From NCBI GenBank assembly GCA_003569245.1, contig BGOM01000016.1, positions 92,689 through 133,135 of the forward strand: a DNA stretch of 40,447 nt, in the 5' to 3' direction. This DNA is from Opitutia bacterium (GTDB lineage Bacteria > Verrucomicrobiota > Verrucomicrobiia > Opitutales > UBA953). The translations under genes and the position numbers were made by a program. Positions 20,331-31,192 of the stretch are shown here, one piece after another (position 1 is the first letter of the stretch; each line of letters opens with the position of its first letter). Under the pieces are notes generated by a model. The model was not told where the DNA came from and searched no databases. It saw nothing but the letters and a program-made list of their open reading frames with translations.

Positions 20331-21029
20331 ATGGTCACCTATGACCAGTTTGCGGGCCGATGCGAGGCCGTCTTGGGCCGGATCCGGCAGGCCTGCGTGG
20401 CCGCCGGCCGGTCGCCCGACTCCGTGCGCCTGCTGCCCGTGACCAAGACGCACCCGGTGGACGCGGCGCTCTTCGCCCACCGCTTCGGTTTGCCCGCGGT
20501 CGGCGAGAATCGGGTGCAGGAGGCCCTCCAGAAGCGTCCCCAGGCCCCCGCGGAGCTCCGTTGGGAACTCATCGGCCACCTGCAGTCGAACAAGGCCAAG
20601 CAGGCCCTCCAGACGTTCGACGTCATCCAGTCGGTCGACTCGGCCGAACTCGCCGCCCGCCTCGGTCGGATCGCCGGCGAACTCGGCCTGGTCCGCGAAG
20701 CCCTCATCCAGGTCAACTCCGGGGACGATCCCGCCAAGTTCGGCTGCGACCTCGCCGCCGCGCCCGCCGTCCTCGAGGCCGCCTTGGCTTACCCCGCCCT
20801 GAAAGTGACCGGATTGATGGCCATCGCCCCGTTGTCCGATGACCCGGCCGTGGCCACGCGGACCTTCGAGGCGCTGCGACGTTGCCGCGACGAGCTGGAG
20901 GCACGGTTCGCCGTCCGTCTGCCGGAGCTCTCGATGGGCATGAGCGGCGACCTCGAACCGGCCGTGGCCGCCGGCTCCACCTGCGTCCGCGTGGGCTCCG
21001 CGCTCTTCGGCGAGCGTCCCTCCGCATGA
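20331..21029 (+). CDS. Pyridoxal-phosphate homeostasis protein, YggS/PLPBP family
   Basis: A 232-residue single-domain, alanine-racemase-like fold protein that carries pyridoxal 5'-phosphate and keeps the cofactor and amino-acid pools balanced. The PLP lysine is Lys39 in LLPVTKTHP. Other family blocks are VGENRVQEAL, WELIGHLQSNK, IQVNSGDDPAKFG, GLMAIAP and LSMGMSGDLEPAVAAGST, and the phosphate-binding VRVGSALFG near the end. I chose the ATG at 20331 because it gives a family-length N-terminus; the upstream in-frame TTG is part of a possible promoter hexamer. The stop overlaps the recN start as ATGA, so the two are translationally coupled. Many genomes place this gene near proC or cell-division genes; pairing with recN is less usual. 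Confidence 0.94.
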   Translation: MVTYDQFAGRCEAVLGRIRQACVAAGRSPDSVRLLPVTKTHPVDAALFAHRFGLPAVGENRVQEALQKRPQAPAELRWELIGHLQSNKAKQALQTFDVIQSVDSAELAARLGRIAGELGLVREALIQVNSGDDPAKFGCDLAAAPAVLEAALAYPALKVTGLMAIAPLSDDPAVATRTFEALRRCRDELEARFAVRLPELSMGMSGDLEPAVAAGSTCVRVGSALFGERPSA

Positions 21030-22687
21030 TCCGCCGTCTCCTCATCCGCGACCTCGCCCTGATGGACCGCGCCGACCTCGAGGTCGGCCCGGGCTTCACC
21101 GTCGTCACCGGCGAGACGGGCGCGGGCAAATCCGTCCTCCTCGGAGCGCTTTCGCTCCTGGCGGGCAACCGCGCCGCGAAGACGATCGTCCGCAAGGGCG
21201 CCGAGGAGTGCGCGGTCGAGGCCGAGCTCGAGACGGAGGGCGACCGGCGCTTCGACGAGACGCTGAAGGCGCTGGATCTGCCCGCCTGCGACGACGGCCT
21301 GCTGATCCTCAAGCGTTCGGTCCACGCGACCAAGGCGGGGCGGATCTCCGTGAACGGCGGGTCCGCCACCCTTGCGCAGCTGCAGCAGCTCGGCGAGCTC
21401 TGGATCGATTTCCATGGCCCGGGCGAGCCGCAGAAACTGATGCGCGCCGAGACCCAGCTCGAGATGCTCGACCTGCACGCGGGCCTGGCCGCGCCGCTCG
21501 CCGCCTACCGCGCCGGTTGGCGGCAGCGTCACGAGCTGCTCCGCGAGGCCGCCGAAGCCGCCGCGGCCGAGCGGCTCTCCGAGGACGAGGAGGCGTTCCT
21601 CCGCTCGCAGCTGGAGAAACTGGATTCGCTCGACCTGTCGGAGGAGGCCATCGCCAAGCTCGAACGCGACCACGCCCGCGCTTCCCGCGCGCAGGAACTG
21701 GCCGCGCTCCTCGGCCAGCTCGACGCGGGCCTCGGGGCCGACGGGCTCGGCGAGGTGCTCCCGAAGCTGCTCAAGGCCGGCGATGACGTGGCCCGGATCG
21801 ACGCGGACGCCGCGTCGCTGCGCGACCGCCTGAACTCCCTCGCGGCCGAGGCCGAGGATATCCGCGCCGATTTCGCCCGGCTGGGTCGCGGGCTCTCCGC
21901 CGACGAGGAGGCCACGGCCGACCTCGACGCGCAGATGAACCGCTGGCTGGAGTTCCGTCGCAAGTACGGCCCGGGGGCCGAGACCGTGCGCGAGAAACGC
22001 GAGGCGCTGCGCCGCCGGCTGGCCTCGCAGGGTGACGTCGAGGCGCGGGTGGCCCAGCTGAAGGCCGAGGCCGCCCAGGTGGAGAAGGAGCTGCGCAAGC
22101 AGGCCGCGGTGCTCCGCGCGGCCCGCCTCAAGGCCGCCGAGAAACTCGCCGCCGCGGCCCGCAAGATGCTCGGCTCGCTCGGTTTCAAGAAAGCGGACCT
22201 GCGGATCGAGGTCGCCGTCGCCGAGCTCGGGCCGCACGGGGCCGATGCCGTCCGCTTCCTCTTCTGCCCGAACGCGGGCCAGGACCTCCTGCCGCTCGAC
22301 CAGATCGCCTCCAGCGGCGAAGCCGCCCGCGTCATGCTCGCCCTCAAGACCGTGCTCGCCGCGGTCGATCGGACGCCGGTGCTGGTCTTCGACGAGGTCG
22401 ACGCCAACGTCGGCGGCGAGATCGGGGCCCAGGTCGGCCGCGAGCTGGCCGCCCTGGGGGCCGGTCATCAGGTCTTCTGCGTGACGCACCTCCCGCAGGT
22501 CGCCGCGCTCGGCCATGCCCACTTGGTCGTGACCAAGACGCAGGACGACCGCTCGACGACGGTCGCGATCGCGCCGGTCCACGCCAGACGCAAGGACCGC
22601 GAGTCCGAGCTGGCCCGCATGCTGGGCGACCGCGCCAGCAAGGTGGCGCTTTCCCACGCCCGCGAACTGCTCGACGGCGCGAAGTAG
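21026..22687 (+). CDS. recN: DNA repair protein RecN
   Basis: SMC-like ATPase acting early in double-strand-break repair. The 553 residues match family length: N-terminal ATPase half with Walker A GETGAGKS (29-36), central coiled coil (about 150-370), and C-terminal half with the ABC signature region (IASSGEAAR, about 427-435), Walker B VLVFDEVD (about 451-458) and a switch histidine in THLPQVA. Two usually invariant stretches are altered: the signature is SSGEAAR rather than SGGELSR, and the loop usually written IHGQHEHQ reads FHGPGEPQ. The start overlaps yggS by ATGA, which excludes the longer in-frame upstream reading. It ends 2 nt from the stop of the convergent SDR gene. Confidence 0.94.
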   Translation: MIRRLLIRDLALMDRADLEVGPGFTVVTGETGAGKSVLLGALSLLAGNRAAKTIVRKGAEECAVEAELETEGDRRFDETLKALDLPACDDGLLILKRSVHATKAGRISVNGGSATLAQLQQLGELWIDFHGPGEPQKLMRAETQLEMLDLHAGLAAPLAAYRAGWRQRHELLREAAEAAAAERLSEDEEAFLRSQLEKLDSLDLSEEAIAKLERDHARASRAQELAALLGQLDAGLGADGLGEVLPKLLKAGDDVARIDADAASLRDRLNSLAAEAEDIRADFARLGRGLSADEEATADLDAQMNRWLEFRRKYGPGAETVREKREALRRRLASQGDVEARVAQLKAEAAQVEKELRKQAAVLRAARLKAAEKLAAAARKMLGSLGFKKADLRIEVAVAELGPHGADAVRFLFCPNAGQDLLPLDQIASSGEAARVMLALKTVLAAVDRTPVLVFDEVDANVGGEIGAQVGRELAALGAGHQVFCVTHLPQVAALGHAHLVVTKTQDDRSTTVAIAPVHARRKDRESELARMLGDRASKVALSHARELLDGAK

Positions 22688-22689
22688 GC

Positions 22690-23508
22690 TCAGGCCTTCT
22701 TTACGTACCGATCCAGCCGCAGCCGGCGGATCATCCGCAGGCCGATCGCCGCCGCCCAGGGCTTGGGGAGACGCGCGGAGAACCAGCCCAGCAGCTTGTG
22801 CTTCCACCCGGTGATCACCTGCGGGCTGGCCTTCGCCATCGCGCGCAAGGCCTCGTCGACGCACGCCTCGGCGGTCTGCCCGCCGATCCCGGTCGAGCCG
22901 GTGAAGCCCGCGGCCTTGGAGAAGTTGGTCGAGACCGGACCGGGGCAGATCGCCACGCACCGCACGCCGTAAGGGCGTGCTTCCGCGTCCAGCGCGATGC
23001 TCCAGTGCAACGCGAACGCCTTGGTCGCCGCATAGGTCGTCATCAGCGGCGTCGGCTGGTACGCCGCGAGCGAGGCCACGGTCGCGACCTGGCCCCCGCG
23101 CGCCTTGAGGTCGGGCCAGAGCAGGCCCGTCAGGTGCACGACGGCGCGCATGTTGACGTCCACCATCCGCAAGGTGTGCGCCAGGTCCGGGGCGGGAAAC
23201 TCGCCGTAGGCCCCGAAGCCGCTGTTATTAACCAGCAGTATCCTTCCTTCCCTCGGCATTAGTTTCCGTAATTCGCCGACAACCTTCTCGATCTCATGCG
23301 GTTGCGAGAGGTCGCAGGTAAGGTGACTGAACTTCAGGGAATTCGGGAGGCCTTCCGGCGGGGTGCGGGAAAGGTTGAAGACGGCCGCGGCGGTGCCAGA
23401 CTTTTCGATGCGCGAGAGGATTGCGCGTCCGATGCCCGAAGAAGCTCCGGTGATGATCACACAAGCGAAACCCTTGAGGAAATCGTCGACGAAGTCGGTG
23501 CGGGCCAT
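22690..23508 (-). CDS. Short-chain dehydrogenase/reductase, classical SDR
   Basis: A 272-residue NAD(P)-dependent oxidoreductase. The Rossmann motif TGASSGIG is at 20-27, NNSG stands in place of the usual NNAG, the catalytic Ser lies in ATVASLAAY, and the YAATK pair supplies Tyr and Lys. The substrate cannot be told from sequence. The C-terminal stretch LLGWFSARLPKPWAAAIGLRMIRRL is amphipathic and may associate with the membrane, as in DltE/SadH-like SDRs. The start at 23508 (MARTDFVDDFL) was chosen over upstream in-frame starts because those would run through the oppositely oriented hpf gene. It diverges from hpf with 40 nt between start codons. Confidence 0.92.
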   Translation of the reverse strand: MARTDFVDDFLKGFACVIITGASSGIGRAILSRIEKSGTAAAVFNLSRTPPEGLPNSLKFSHLTCDLSQPHEIEKVVGELRKLMPREGRILLVNNSGFGAYGEFPAPDLAHTLRMVDVNMRAVVHLTGLLWPDLKARGGQVATVASLAAYQPTPLMTTYAATKAFALHWSIALDAEARPYGVRCVAICPGPVSTNFSKAAGFTGSTGIGGQTAEACVDEALRAMAKASPQVITGWKHKLLGWFSARLPKPWAAAIGLRMIRRLRLDRYVKKA

Positions 23509-23548
23509 GGACGCAGGTTCGTTCGTCAGCCCTAACAACACAACCCCA

Positions 23549-23908
23549 ATGAGCAATGCTCCCATCGTCGTGTCCGGTGTCCATATGGACCTGACCGACG
23601 CCCTGAAGGAAACGGTGTGCGCCAAGGTCGAAAAGCTGCTGCGCCACAACCCGCGGATCATCCGCGTGCACGTCGAGCTCGTCCACGCCCGTTCGCGCGA
23701 CCACAGTCGCGAGTTCGCGGCCCAGATCCGGCTGGAGGTGCCGGGTCCGGATATCGTGGTCCGGGAAGAATCCGAGGACTTGTACAAGTCCCTCGACCTC
23801 CTGGTCGACAAGGTCGACCGCCAGCTCCGCCGCCGCCATCGGCTGGAGAAGGAAAAGCGGAACCACCCGCACCCGACCGACCTCGGGAATCTGGGCAAGG
23901 CCGCCTGA
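23549..23908 (+). CDS. hpf: Ribosome hibernation promoting factor, short form (HPF/RaiA family)
   Basis: A 119-residue ribosome-associated protein that binds the 30S decoding region in stationary phase. The family fold is visible as VVSGVHMDLTDALKETVCAKVEKLLRH, then VHVELVHAR, AAQIRLEVPGPDIVVREES and DLYKSLDLLVDKVDRQLRRRH. It lacks the C-terminal dimerisation domain of long HPF, so it should act as a short HPF or YfiA-type inactivator; which one cannot be decided here. The ATG at 23549 gives the shortest N-terminus that keeps the first strand; a later ATG at 23585 would delete it. A strong terminator follows, and the gene appears monocistronic. Its promoter must lie mostly within the divergent SDR coding region. 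Confidence 0.92.
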   Translation: MSNAPIVVSGVHMDLTDALKETVCAKVEKLLRHNPRIIRVHVELVHARSRDHSREFAAQIRLEVPGPDIVVREESEDLYKSLDLLVDKVDRQLRRRHRLEKEKRNHPHPTDLGNLGKAA

Positions 23909-23931
23909 ACCGCGACCGAGCCCGTGCGACC

Positions 23932-23965
23932 GACCCCGGTGGCCTCGCGGCCGCCGGGGTCTTTT
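23932..23965 (+). terminator. Intrinsic terminator after hpf
   Basis: GACCCCGG-T-GGCC (23932-23944) pairs with GGCC-G-CCGGGGTC (23949-23961) around a TCGC loop, 13 bp with one T-G wobble, followed by TTTTG. A strong rho-independent terminator separating hpf from mpl. Confidence 0.88.
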
Positions 23966-24026
23966 GTCGGCCCACCGCCCCGAAACACCCTCGCCCTCCG
24001 GCGGCTCCCGGCTTTTATCCAGCCCC

Positions 24027-25436
24027 ATGCGGATCTATTTCATGGGCATCTGTGGCACGGCGATGGGCAACGCCGCCTTGCTGATGCGCGCGCTCGGCCA
24101 TGAGGTCATGGGCTCCGACACCGGCATCTACCCGCCGATGTCCGACCACCTCCGCGGCGCGGGCGTCGACATCCTCGAAGGCTGGTCCGCCGAACGCCTC
24201 GCCCGGCTGAAGCCCGACCTCGTCGTCGTCGGCAATGTCGCCTCCCGCGGCCATCCCGAGGTCGAGTGGTTGCTGGAAAGCCGCACCCAGCCGTATGTTT
24301 CGCTCCCTGAGCTGCTCCGTACGCGCCTGCTGAACGAACGCCGCAATCTCGTCGTCGCCGGCACCCACGGCAAGACCACCACGACCTGCCTGGCCGCGGT
24401 GCTGCTCAAGGCCAACGGCACCGAGCCGGGCTGGCTCGTCGGTGGCGTCCCGCGAGATCTCCCCGATTCTTCCCATCCCGGCCAGAAGGGCGGGCCCTTC
24501 GTCATCGAAGGCGACGAGTACGACACGGCCTTCTTCGACAAGCGCAGCAAGTTCATCCAGTACCTGCCGCACGTCCTCGCCATCAACAACTGCGAGTTCG
24601 ACCACGCGGACATCTTCCGCGACCTCGACGATGTCCTGCGGACGTTCTCGCACGTCATCCGCATCGTGCCGCGCGACGGCGCGATCGTCGCCAACGGCGA
24701 CGACGCCAACGTCCGCGGCCTCGTGCAAAACGTCACCTGGGCGCCGGTCGTGCGCGTCGGCACCGGTGCCGCCAACGACGCGGTCATCGCCGATTTCCAG
24801 GAATCCCCGACCGGCTCGGCCTTCACGCTCCGGTGGCAGGGCAAGGAGTGGGGCAGGGTGAAGTGGGCCTTGCCGGGCCTCTTCAACGCCCGCAACGCCG
24901 CGATGGCGGCCGTCTCCGCCGGCCTCCTGCTCGACGCCCGGGATCCGACGAAGCTCAAGCTCGACGCTTTGGATAAGTTCCAGGGCGTCCAGCGTCGCCA
25001 GCAGGTGCTGGTCGACCGTCCCGACCTGACGGTCATCGAGGACTTCGGCCACCACCCGACCGCGCTCGACCTGACGCTCGCCTCCCTCCGCGCCCGCTAC
25101 CCGCGGCACCGGCTCGTGGCCTGCTTCGAGCCACGCAGCAACACCGCCGCCCGCAAGGTCATGCAGGATGCCTTCCGCGAGGCGCTCAAGCAGGCCGACG
25201 AGGTCTTCCTCGCCCCGCCGCACCGGGCCGACAAGCTCGGCGAGGAGCGCTTCGACAGCGAAGGGGTGGCCGCCGCCATCACGGCCGCCGGCAAGAAAGG
25301 CTTCGCCCCGGCTTCGAACGAGGCCTTGCTCACCCAGCTCACCGCCGTGGTGAAGGGTGACCCGTCCCCGCGCTGCGTCATTTTCTTCTCGAACGGCGCC
25401 TTCGGTGGCATCATCAGGAAGTTCGCCCAAGCCTGA
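24027..25436 (+). CDS. mpl: UDP-N-acetylmuramate:L-Ala-gamma-D-Glu-meso-DAP ligase (murein recycling)
   Basis: Mur-ligase that joins recycled murein tripeptide to UDP-MurNAc, bypassing MurC-MurE. The 469-residue length and the motifs distinguish it from MurC: N-terminal MRIYFMGICGTAMGNAALLM, ATP loop AGTHGKTTTT (about 111-120), GWLVGGVP, VIEGDEYDTAFFDKRSKF and INNCEFDHADIF, all typical of Mpl, and the C-terminal EDFGHHPTA and FEPRSNTA. The ATG at 24027 starts directly on the Rossmann strand; the in-frame upstream start would fall inside the hpf terminator. Its presence implies a DAP-type peptidoglycan that is recycled. The stop lies 1 nt from the stop of convergent ribF. Confidence 0.95.
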   Translation: MRIYFMGICGTAMGNAALLMRALGHEVMGSDTGIYPPMSDHLRGAGVDILEGWSAERLARLKPDLVVVGNVASRGHPEVEWLLESRTQPYVSLPELLRTRLLNERRNLVVAGTHGKTTTTCLAAVLLKANGTEPGWLVGGVPRDLPDSSHPGQKGGPFVIEGDEYDTAFFDKRSKFIQYLPHVLAINNCEFDHADIFRDLDDVLRTFSHVIRIVPRDGAIVANGDDANVRGLVQNVTWAPVVRVGTGAANDAVIADFQESPTGSAFTLRWQGKEWGRVKWALPGLFNARNAAMAAVSAGLLLDARDPTKLKLDALDKFQGVQRRQQVLVDRPDLTVIEDFGHHPTALDLTLASLRARYPRHRLVACFEPRSNTAARKVMQDAFREALKQADEVFLAPPHRADKLGEERFDSEGVAAAITAAGKKGFAPASNEALLTQLTAVVKGDPSPRCVIFFSNGAFGGIIRKFAQA

Positions 25437-25437
25437 C

Positions 25438-26337
25438 CTACGCGAACAGCCCCAGCGCCTGACGGGCCTGCGCGGAGTCCCGGGCGATCTGCGCCTGCAG
25501 GGCCGCGAGGTCGGCGAACTTCTGCTCGGCGCGGAGGCGGCGGATCCAACGGACGCGCACGGCGTCACCGGTGGTCGGGGCCGCGCCGCGGAGCACGTGG
25601 GCTTCGAGCAGGGGAGCGACCGGTCCGCTCTCGACCGTCGGACGCTGGCCGTAGTTCGCCACGGCGGGGAGGGCCTCGCCTTGGAAGATGACCTCGACCG
25701 CGTAGACGCCGAAGGCGGGCTTGAGCTCGGGTTCCCAGGCCACGTTCACGGTCGGGAAGCCGAGGGTCCGCCCGAGGCGGCGGCCGCCGATGATGACGCC
25801 CTCCGCCTCGTAGGGTCGGTGCAGCATCGCGTTGGCGAGGTCGAGTTCGCCCGCGACGAGGCACTGGCGGATCCGCGAACTGCTCACCGTCTCGTCGCCG
25901 AGCCGGACCGCGGCGACCAGGCTTACGCCGAGTCCTTCGGCCGCGCCTTGGGCGACGAGGGTCTCGCCGTGGCCCGCGCGTCCGCGGCCGTAGCGGAAAT
26001 TGGTACCGACGTGGAGCGACTTCAGGCGGGGGAAGGTCTGCCTCAGCCACCGCGGGAAATCGGCGGCCGCGATGCCGGCGTGGGCGCGGTCGAACGGCTC
26101 GTGGCGGACCACCTGGGCGCCGGCTTCGGTCAGGCGCTCGTCCTTCTGCGCGCGCGTGAAGATCAGCGGGACGGCCGACTCCGGGCGCAGGACCTTGCTC
26201 GGGTGCGGGTCGTAGGTGAGCACGCCGACGAGCCCGCCATCCGCCCGGGCCGCTTCGCGGGCGGAGTGCAGCACGGCGCGGTGGCCGAGGTGCACGCCGT
26301 CGAAGGCGCCGATGGCGAGGTGGAGGGGCTTTGTCAT
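25438..26337 (-). CDS. ribF: Bifunctional riboflavin kinase/FAD synthetase
   Basis: Makes FMN from riboflavin and ATP and then FAD from FMN and ATP. The 299 residues hold the N-terminal nucleotidyltransferase domain (GAFDGVHLGH at 10-19, VGTNFRYGRGRAGH, SSSRIR) and the C-terminal kinase domain (GRTLGFPTVN near residue 190, FGVYAVEV, ANYGQRPTV). It is the last gene of nrnA-truB-ribF; its ATG overlaps the truB stop as ATGA. The truB-ribF pair is a common bacterial arrangement. Confidence 0.96.
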   Translation of the reverse strand: MTKPLHLAIGAFDGVHLGHRAVLHSAREAARADGGLVGVLTYDPHPSKVLRPESAVPLIFTRAQKDERLTEAGAQVVRHEPFDRAHAGIAAADFPRWLRQTFPRLKSLHVGTNFRYGRGRAGHGETLVAQGAAEGLGVSLVAAVRLGDETVSSSRIRQCLVAGELDLANAMLHRPYEAEGVIIGGRRLGRTLGFPTVNVAWEPELKPAFGVYAVEVIFQGEALPAVANYGQRPTVESGPVAPLLEAHVLRGAAPTTGDAVRVRWIRRLRAEQKFADLAALQAQIARDSAQARQALGLFA

Positions 26338-27053
26338 GCGGCGGACGTGGCGGCGCTCACGGGCACGAGGGCGGCGACCAGCTGCGCGTCGGTCATCGCG
26401 CCCAGCTGCGGCAGCGTGTGGCCGCGGGACAGGTCGAGCTGGCCGGACCGGGTGCGGCGGAGCATCGAGAGGTGGGCGCCCGGGCCGAGCTTCCGACCGA
26501 GATCAGAGGCGAGCGTGCGCACGTAGGTCCCCTTGGTGCAGCGGACGCGGAAGTTGATCTTCGGGCTCTCCCAGGACAGCAGCTCGAATTCCGAGAGGCT
26601 GATAGCACGGGGTTCCCGGACTACCTCGATGCCCTTGCGCGCGAGGTCGTAGAGCTTCTGGCCGCCGATCTTCTTGGCCGAATGCATCGGCGGGACCTGG
26701 AGCTGGTCGCCCAGCATCGAGGCGAGGGCCGCGCGCACCTGGGCTTCGCTGATTTCCGGGACGGGGTTCGTCTCGAGCGTCTCACCTTCGGCGTCCTGGG
26801 TGTCGGTCACGACCCCGAGGGTGGCCTCGCCCAGATACTCCTTATCCTGGGCCATCAGCTGGTCCGAGGCCTTCGTGGCCTTGCCGACGAGCACGATGAG
26901 CAGGCCGGTCGCCATCGGGTCGAGCGTGCCGGCGTGGCCGACGCGGCGGGTGCGGTAGAGTCGGCGCACGCTATCCACGACGTCGTGGGAGGTGATGCCC
27001 CGCGGCTTGTCGACGAGCAGCACGCCCGCGGGTTCGGCGCCGGCCTCGCTCAT
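26334..27053 (-). CDS. truB: tRNA pseudouridine(55) synthase TruB
   Basis: Modifies U55 in the T-loop of tRNAs. The 239-residue product has the catalytic aspartate Asp45 in RRVGHAGTLDPMATG, the KxxGQKLYDLARKG block, and FRVRCTKGTYVRTLASDLG in the core. It ends soon after LRRTRSGQLDL, with only a short tail, so the C-terminal PUA-like extension of some homologues is reduced. The start is the ATG at 27053, which overlaps the nrnA stop. The much longer reading frame that continues upstream is only antisense/shadow sequence running through nrnA. Confidence 0.96.
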   Translation of the reverse strand: MSEAGAEPAGVLLVDKPRGITSHDVVDSVRRLYRTRRVGHAGTLDPMATGLLIVLVGKATKASDQLMAQDKEYLGEATLGVVTDTQDAEGETLETNPVPEISEAQVRAALASMLGDQLQVPPMHSAKKIGGQKLYDLARKGIEVVREPRAISLSEFELLSWESPKINFRVRCTKGTYVRTLASDLGRKLGPGAHLSMLRRTRSGQLDLSRGHTLPQLGAMTDAQLVAALVPVSAATSAA

Positions 27054-28051
27054 CGCGCCGAGAATTCGCGGTAGTGGGCGATGACGATACCGAGGATCTT
27101 CGCGCGGTCCTGGGGCAGGCGGCAGCCCTGCATGTTGAAGCCGGCCGCGAGCACGTGGCCGCCGCCGTTGAGTTTGCCCGCGCAGAGGTCCAGGCGGAGC
27201 TTCGGGTCCCGGCCGCGCAGGCTGCCCCGGATCCCGTCCTTGCCCTCCTCCATCAGCACGGCGATCTCCACGCCGGCGACGGAGCGGGGGAATTCGACGA
27301 GCCCCTCCTTGTCTTCCTTCGTCGTGCCGGTCGCGGCGTAGTCCGCCTGCGTGAGCTCGCCGGAGCAGATCTTGCCGTCCTCGTGGAAGGCGATGGTGTT
27401 GAGGAAGCGCTTGGTCAGCTCGAGCTTGCCTCGGCTTTCCTGCTCGAACACCCGGAAGTTCGCCTCGGCCGGATCGGCCCCGCGGCGCACCAGCTCGGCG
27501 ACGATGGCCAGCACCTCGGCCGTGGTGCTGCGGTAGCAGAACCGACCGGTGTCGGTCAGGATCCCGAGGTGGAGGCATTTCGCGGTCGCCGCGTCGATGG
27601 GCAAGCCTTCCTGCAGGGCGGCGGCGGCGAGGACGTGGCAGGTCGCGGCGGCGTCGCGGACCACGATGTTCACGCGGCCGTAATCGGGGTTGGAGGCGTG
27701 ATGGTCGATGTTCGCGTGCACGCCGGCGGGGAACTTCGCCAGGAGCTCCTCCCCGACGCGGGTGGCGTCGGCGCAGTCGACGGTCACGGCCACGCGGCCA
27801 TCGGCGACGTACTCCGCGTTGGTCAGGAATCTCACGCCGACCACGTAGGGGGCCAGGTTCGGCGGGACGCGGTCGCGGTTGACGCAGAGGGCGTCGATCC
27901 CCGCCGCGAGCAGCAGCCGGGCCAGCGCCACCTGCGAGCCGATGCAGTCGCCGTCGGGACGCATGTGGCCCAGGATGGCGACAGGGCGGCCTTGCAGCTC
28001 CGCCAGGAGGGCCCGCAGGGTGGGGCCGGCGTCGGTCAGGGTGTTGGCCAT
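27050..28051 (-). CDS. DHH-family phosphoesterase, NrnA-like oligoribonuclease/pAp phosphatase
   Basis: A 333-residue DHH/DHHA1 protein. Metal-binding motifs are HMRPDGDCIGS (29-39), VDCAD (91-95) and the namesake IDHHASNP (Asp116-His117-His118). The C-terminal DHHA1 domain ends in NGGGHVLAAGF. NrnA enzymes degrade short RNA oligonucleotides and dephosphorylate pAp. It heads a tightly overlapping operon with truB and ribF (ATGA at both junctions), the order seen downstream of infB-rbfA in many bacteria, although those genes are not here. The start was set at 28051 (MANTLTDAG) since the in-frame upstream extension is not family-like. Confidence 0.93.
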   Translation of the reverse strand: MANTLTDAGPTLRALLAELQGRPVAILGHMRPDGDCIGSQVALARLLLAAGIDALCVNRDRVPPNLAPYVVGVRFLTNAEYVADGRVAVTVDCADATRVGEELLAKFPAGVHANIDHHASNPDYGRVNIVVRDAAATCHVLAAAALQEGLPIDAATAKCLHLGILTDTGRFCYRSTTAEVLAIVAELVRRGADPAEANFRVFEQESRGKLELTKRFLNTIAFHEDGKICSGELTQADYAATGTTKEDKEGLVEFPRSVAGVEIAVLMEEGKDGIRGSLRGRDPKLRLDLCAGKLNGGGHVLAAGFNMQGCRLPQDRAKILGIVIAHYREFSAR

Positions 28052-28208
28052 GTGAGCCGAGAAGAAACAAGGGGCCTTCCCCGCTGGCAAAGGCAAAAGG
28101 GTCGGCGGTGGGCGAACGAGACAGGCCGCCCGAGGTCTGTCCCACTTGGGTTCGGACGTGCCCGGGCCAAAACCGCGAAACCACGCCTTTTACAATCCTT
28201 GGGGAACG

Positions 28209-28239
28209 CTTGAACCCCCGGCGGCTCCGGGCATAGTCC
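28209..28239 (+). promoter_or_regulatory. Candidate clpC promoter
   Basis: TTGAAC (28210-28215) with CATAGT (28232-28237, 16-nt spacer) or TAGTCC (28234-28239, 18-nt spacer), about 40 nt before the clpC start in a 225-nt divergent gap. The upstream hexamer extends to CTTGAA followed by a C-run, which also vaguely resembles heat-shock sigma-32 promoters, fitting for a Clp ATPase. Nothing else identifiable was seen in the rest of the gap. Confidence 0.3.
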
Positions 28240-28276
28240 CTGCTACACCCCCTTCCGGGGACACCCACCATCCACC

Positions 28277-30828
<2,552 letters not shown>

Positions 30829-30832
30829 GCCG

Positions 30833-31189
30833 GTGGAGCGCCGCGGCCTCATCGCCGGGGTCCTTGGGGCGACCGCCGTCGCCCTCGGGGCCTTCGGCGC
30901 CCATGGTCTCAAGGAACGCCTGGCGGCGATCCCGGAGGCCGCCGGCTGGTGGCAGACCGCGACCTTCTACCTGCTCACCCATGCCGTGGCCGTGGGGGCG
31001 CTCCGCGCGGGTTCCCCGGGCCGGTTCTGGGCCGTCGGGGCCGCGATCTTCAGCGGCACGCTTTACGCGCTGGCGTTGGGCGCCCCGCGCTGGCTCGGTG
31101 CCGTCACGCCGGTCGGGGGCGTCCTCCTGCTCGCCGGTTGGGTCGTGCTCGCCTGGAACTCCGCCCGGTCCGCCGCGCCCTCCGCCTGA
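30833..31189 (+). CDS. DUF423 family membrane protein (YgdD-like)
   Basis: A 118-residue small inner-membrane protein with four hydrophobic segments. It carries the family-defining start GVLGATAVALGAFGAHGLK and the middle YLLTHAVAVGAL and FSGTLYALAL. The function is unknown in this family. The start codon is GTG at 30833, 4 nt after the clpC stop, so it may be expressed together with clpC. It ends 3 nt from the stop of the convergent beta-helix gene. Confidence 0.9.
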   Translation: MERRGLIAGVLGATAVALGAFGAHGLKERLAAIPEAAGWWQTATFYLLTHAVAVGALRAGSPGRFWAVGAAIFSGTLYALALGAPRWLGAVTPVGGVLLLAGWVVLAWNSARSAAPSA

Positions 31190-31192
31190 GCC

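Noticed and set aside
26334..28271. A 645-codon reading of truB extended upstream
   Set aside because: The first two thirds is Arg/Pro/Gly-rich out-of-frame sequence inside nrnA; the TruB homology and the ATGA overlap place the start at 27053.
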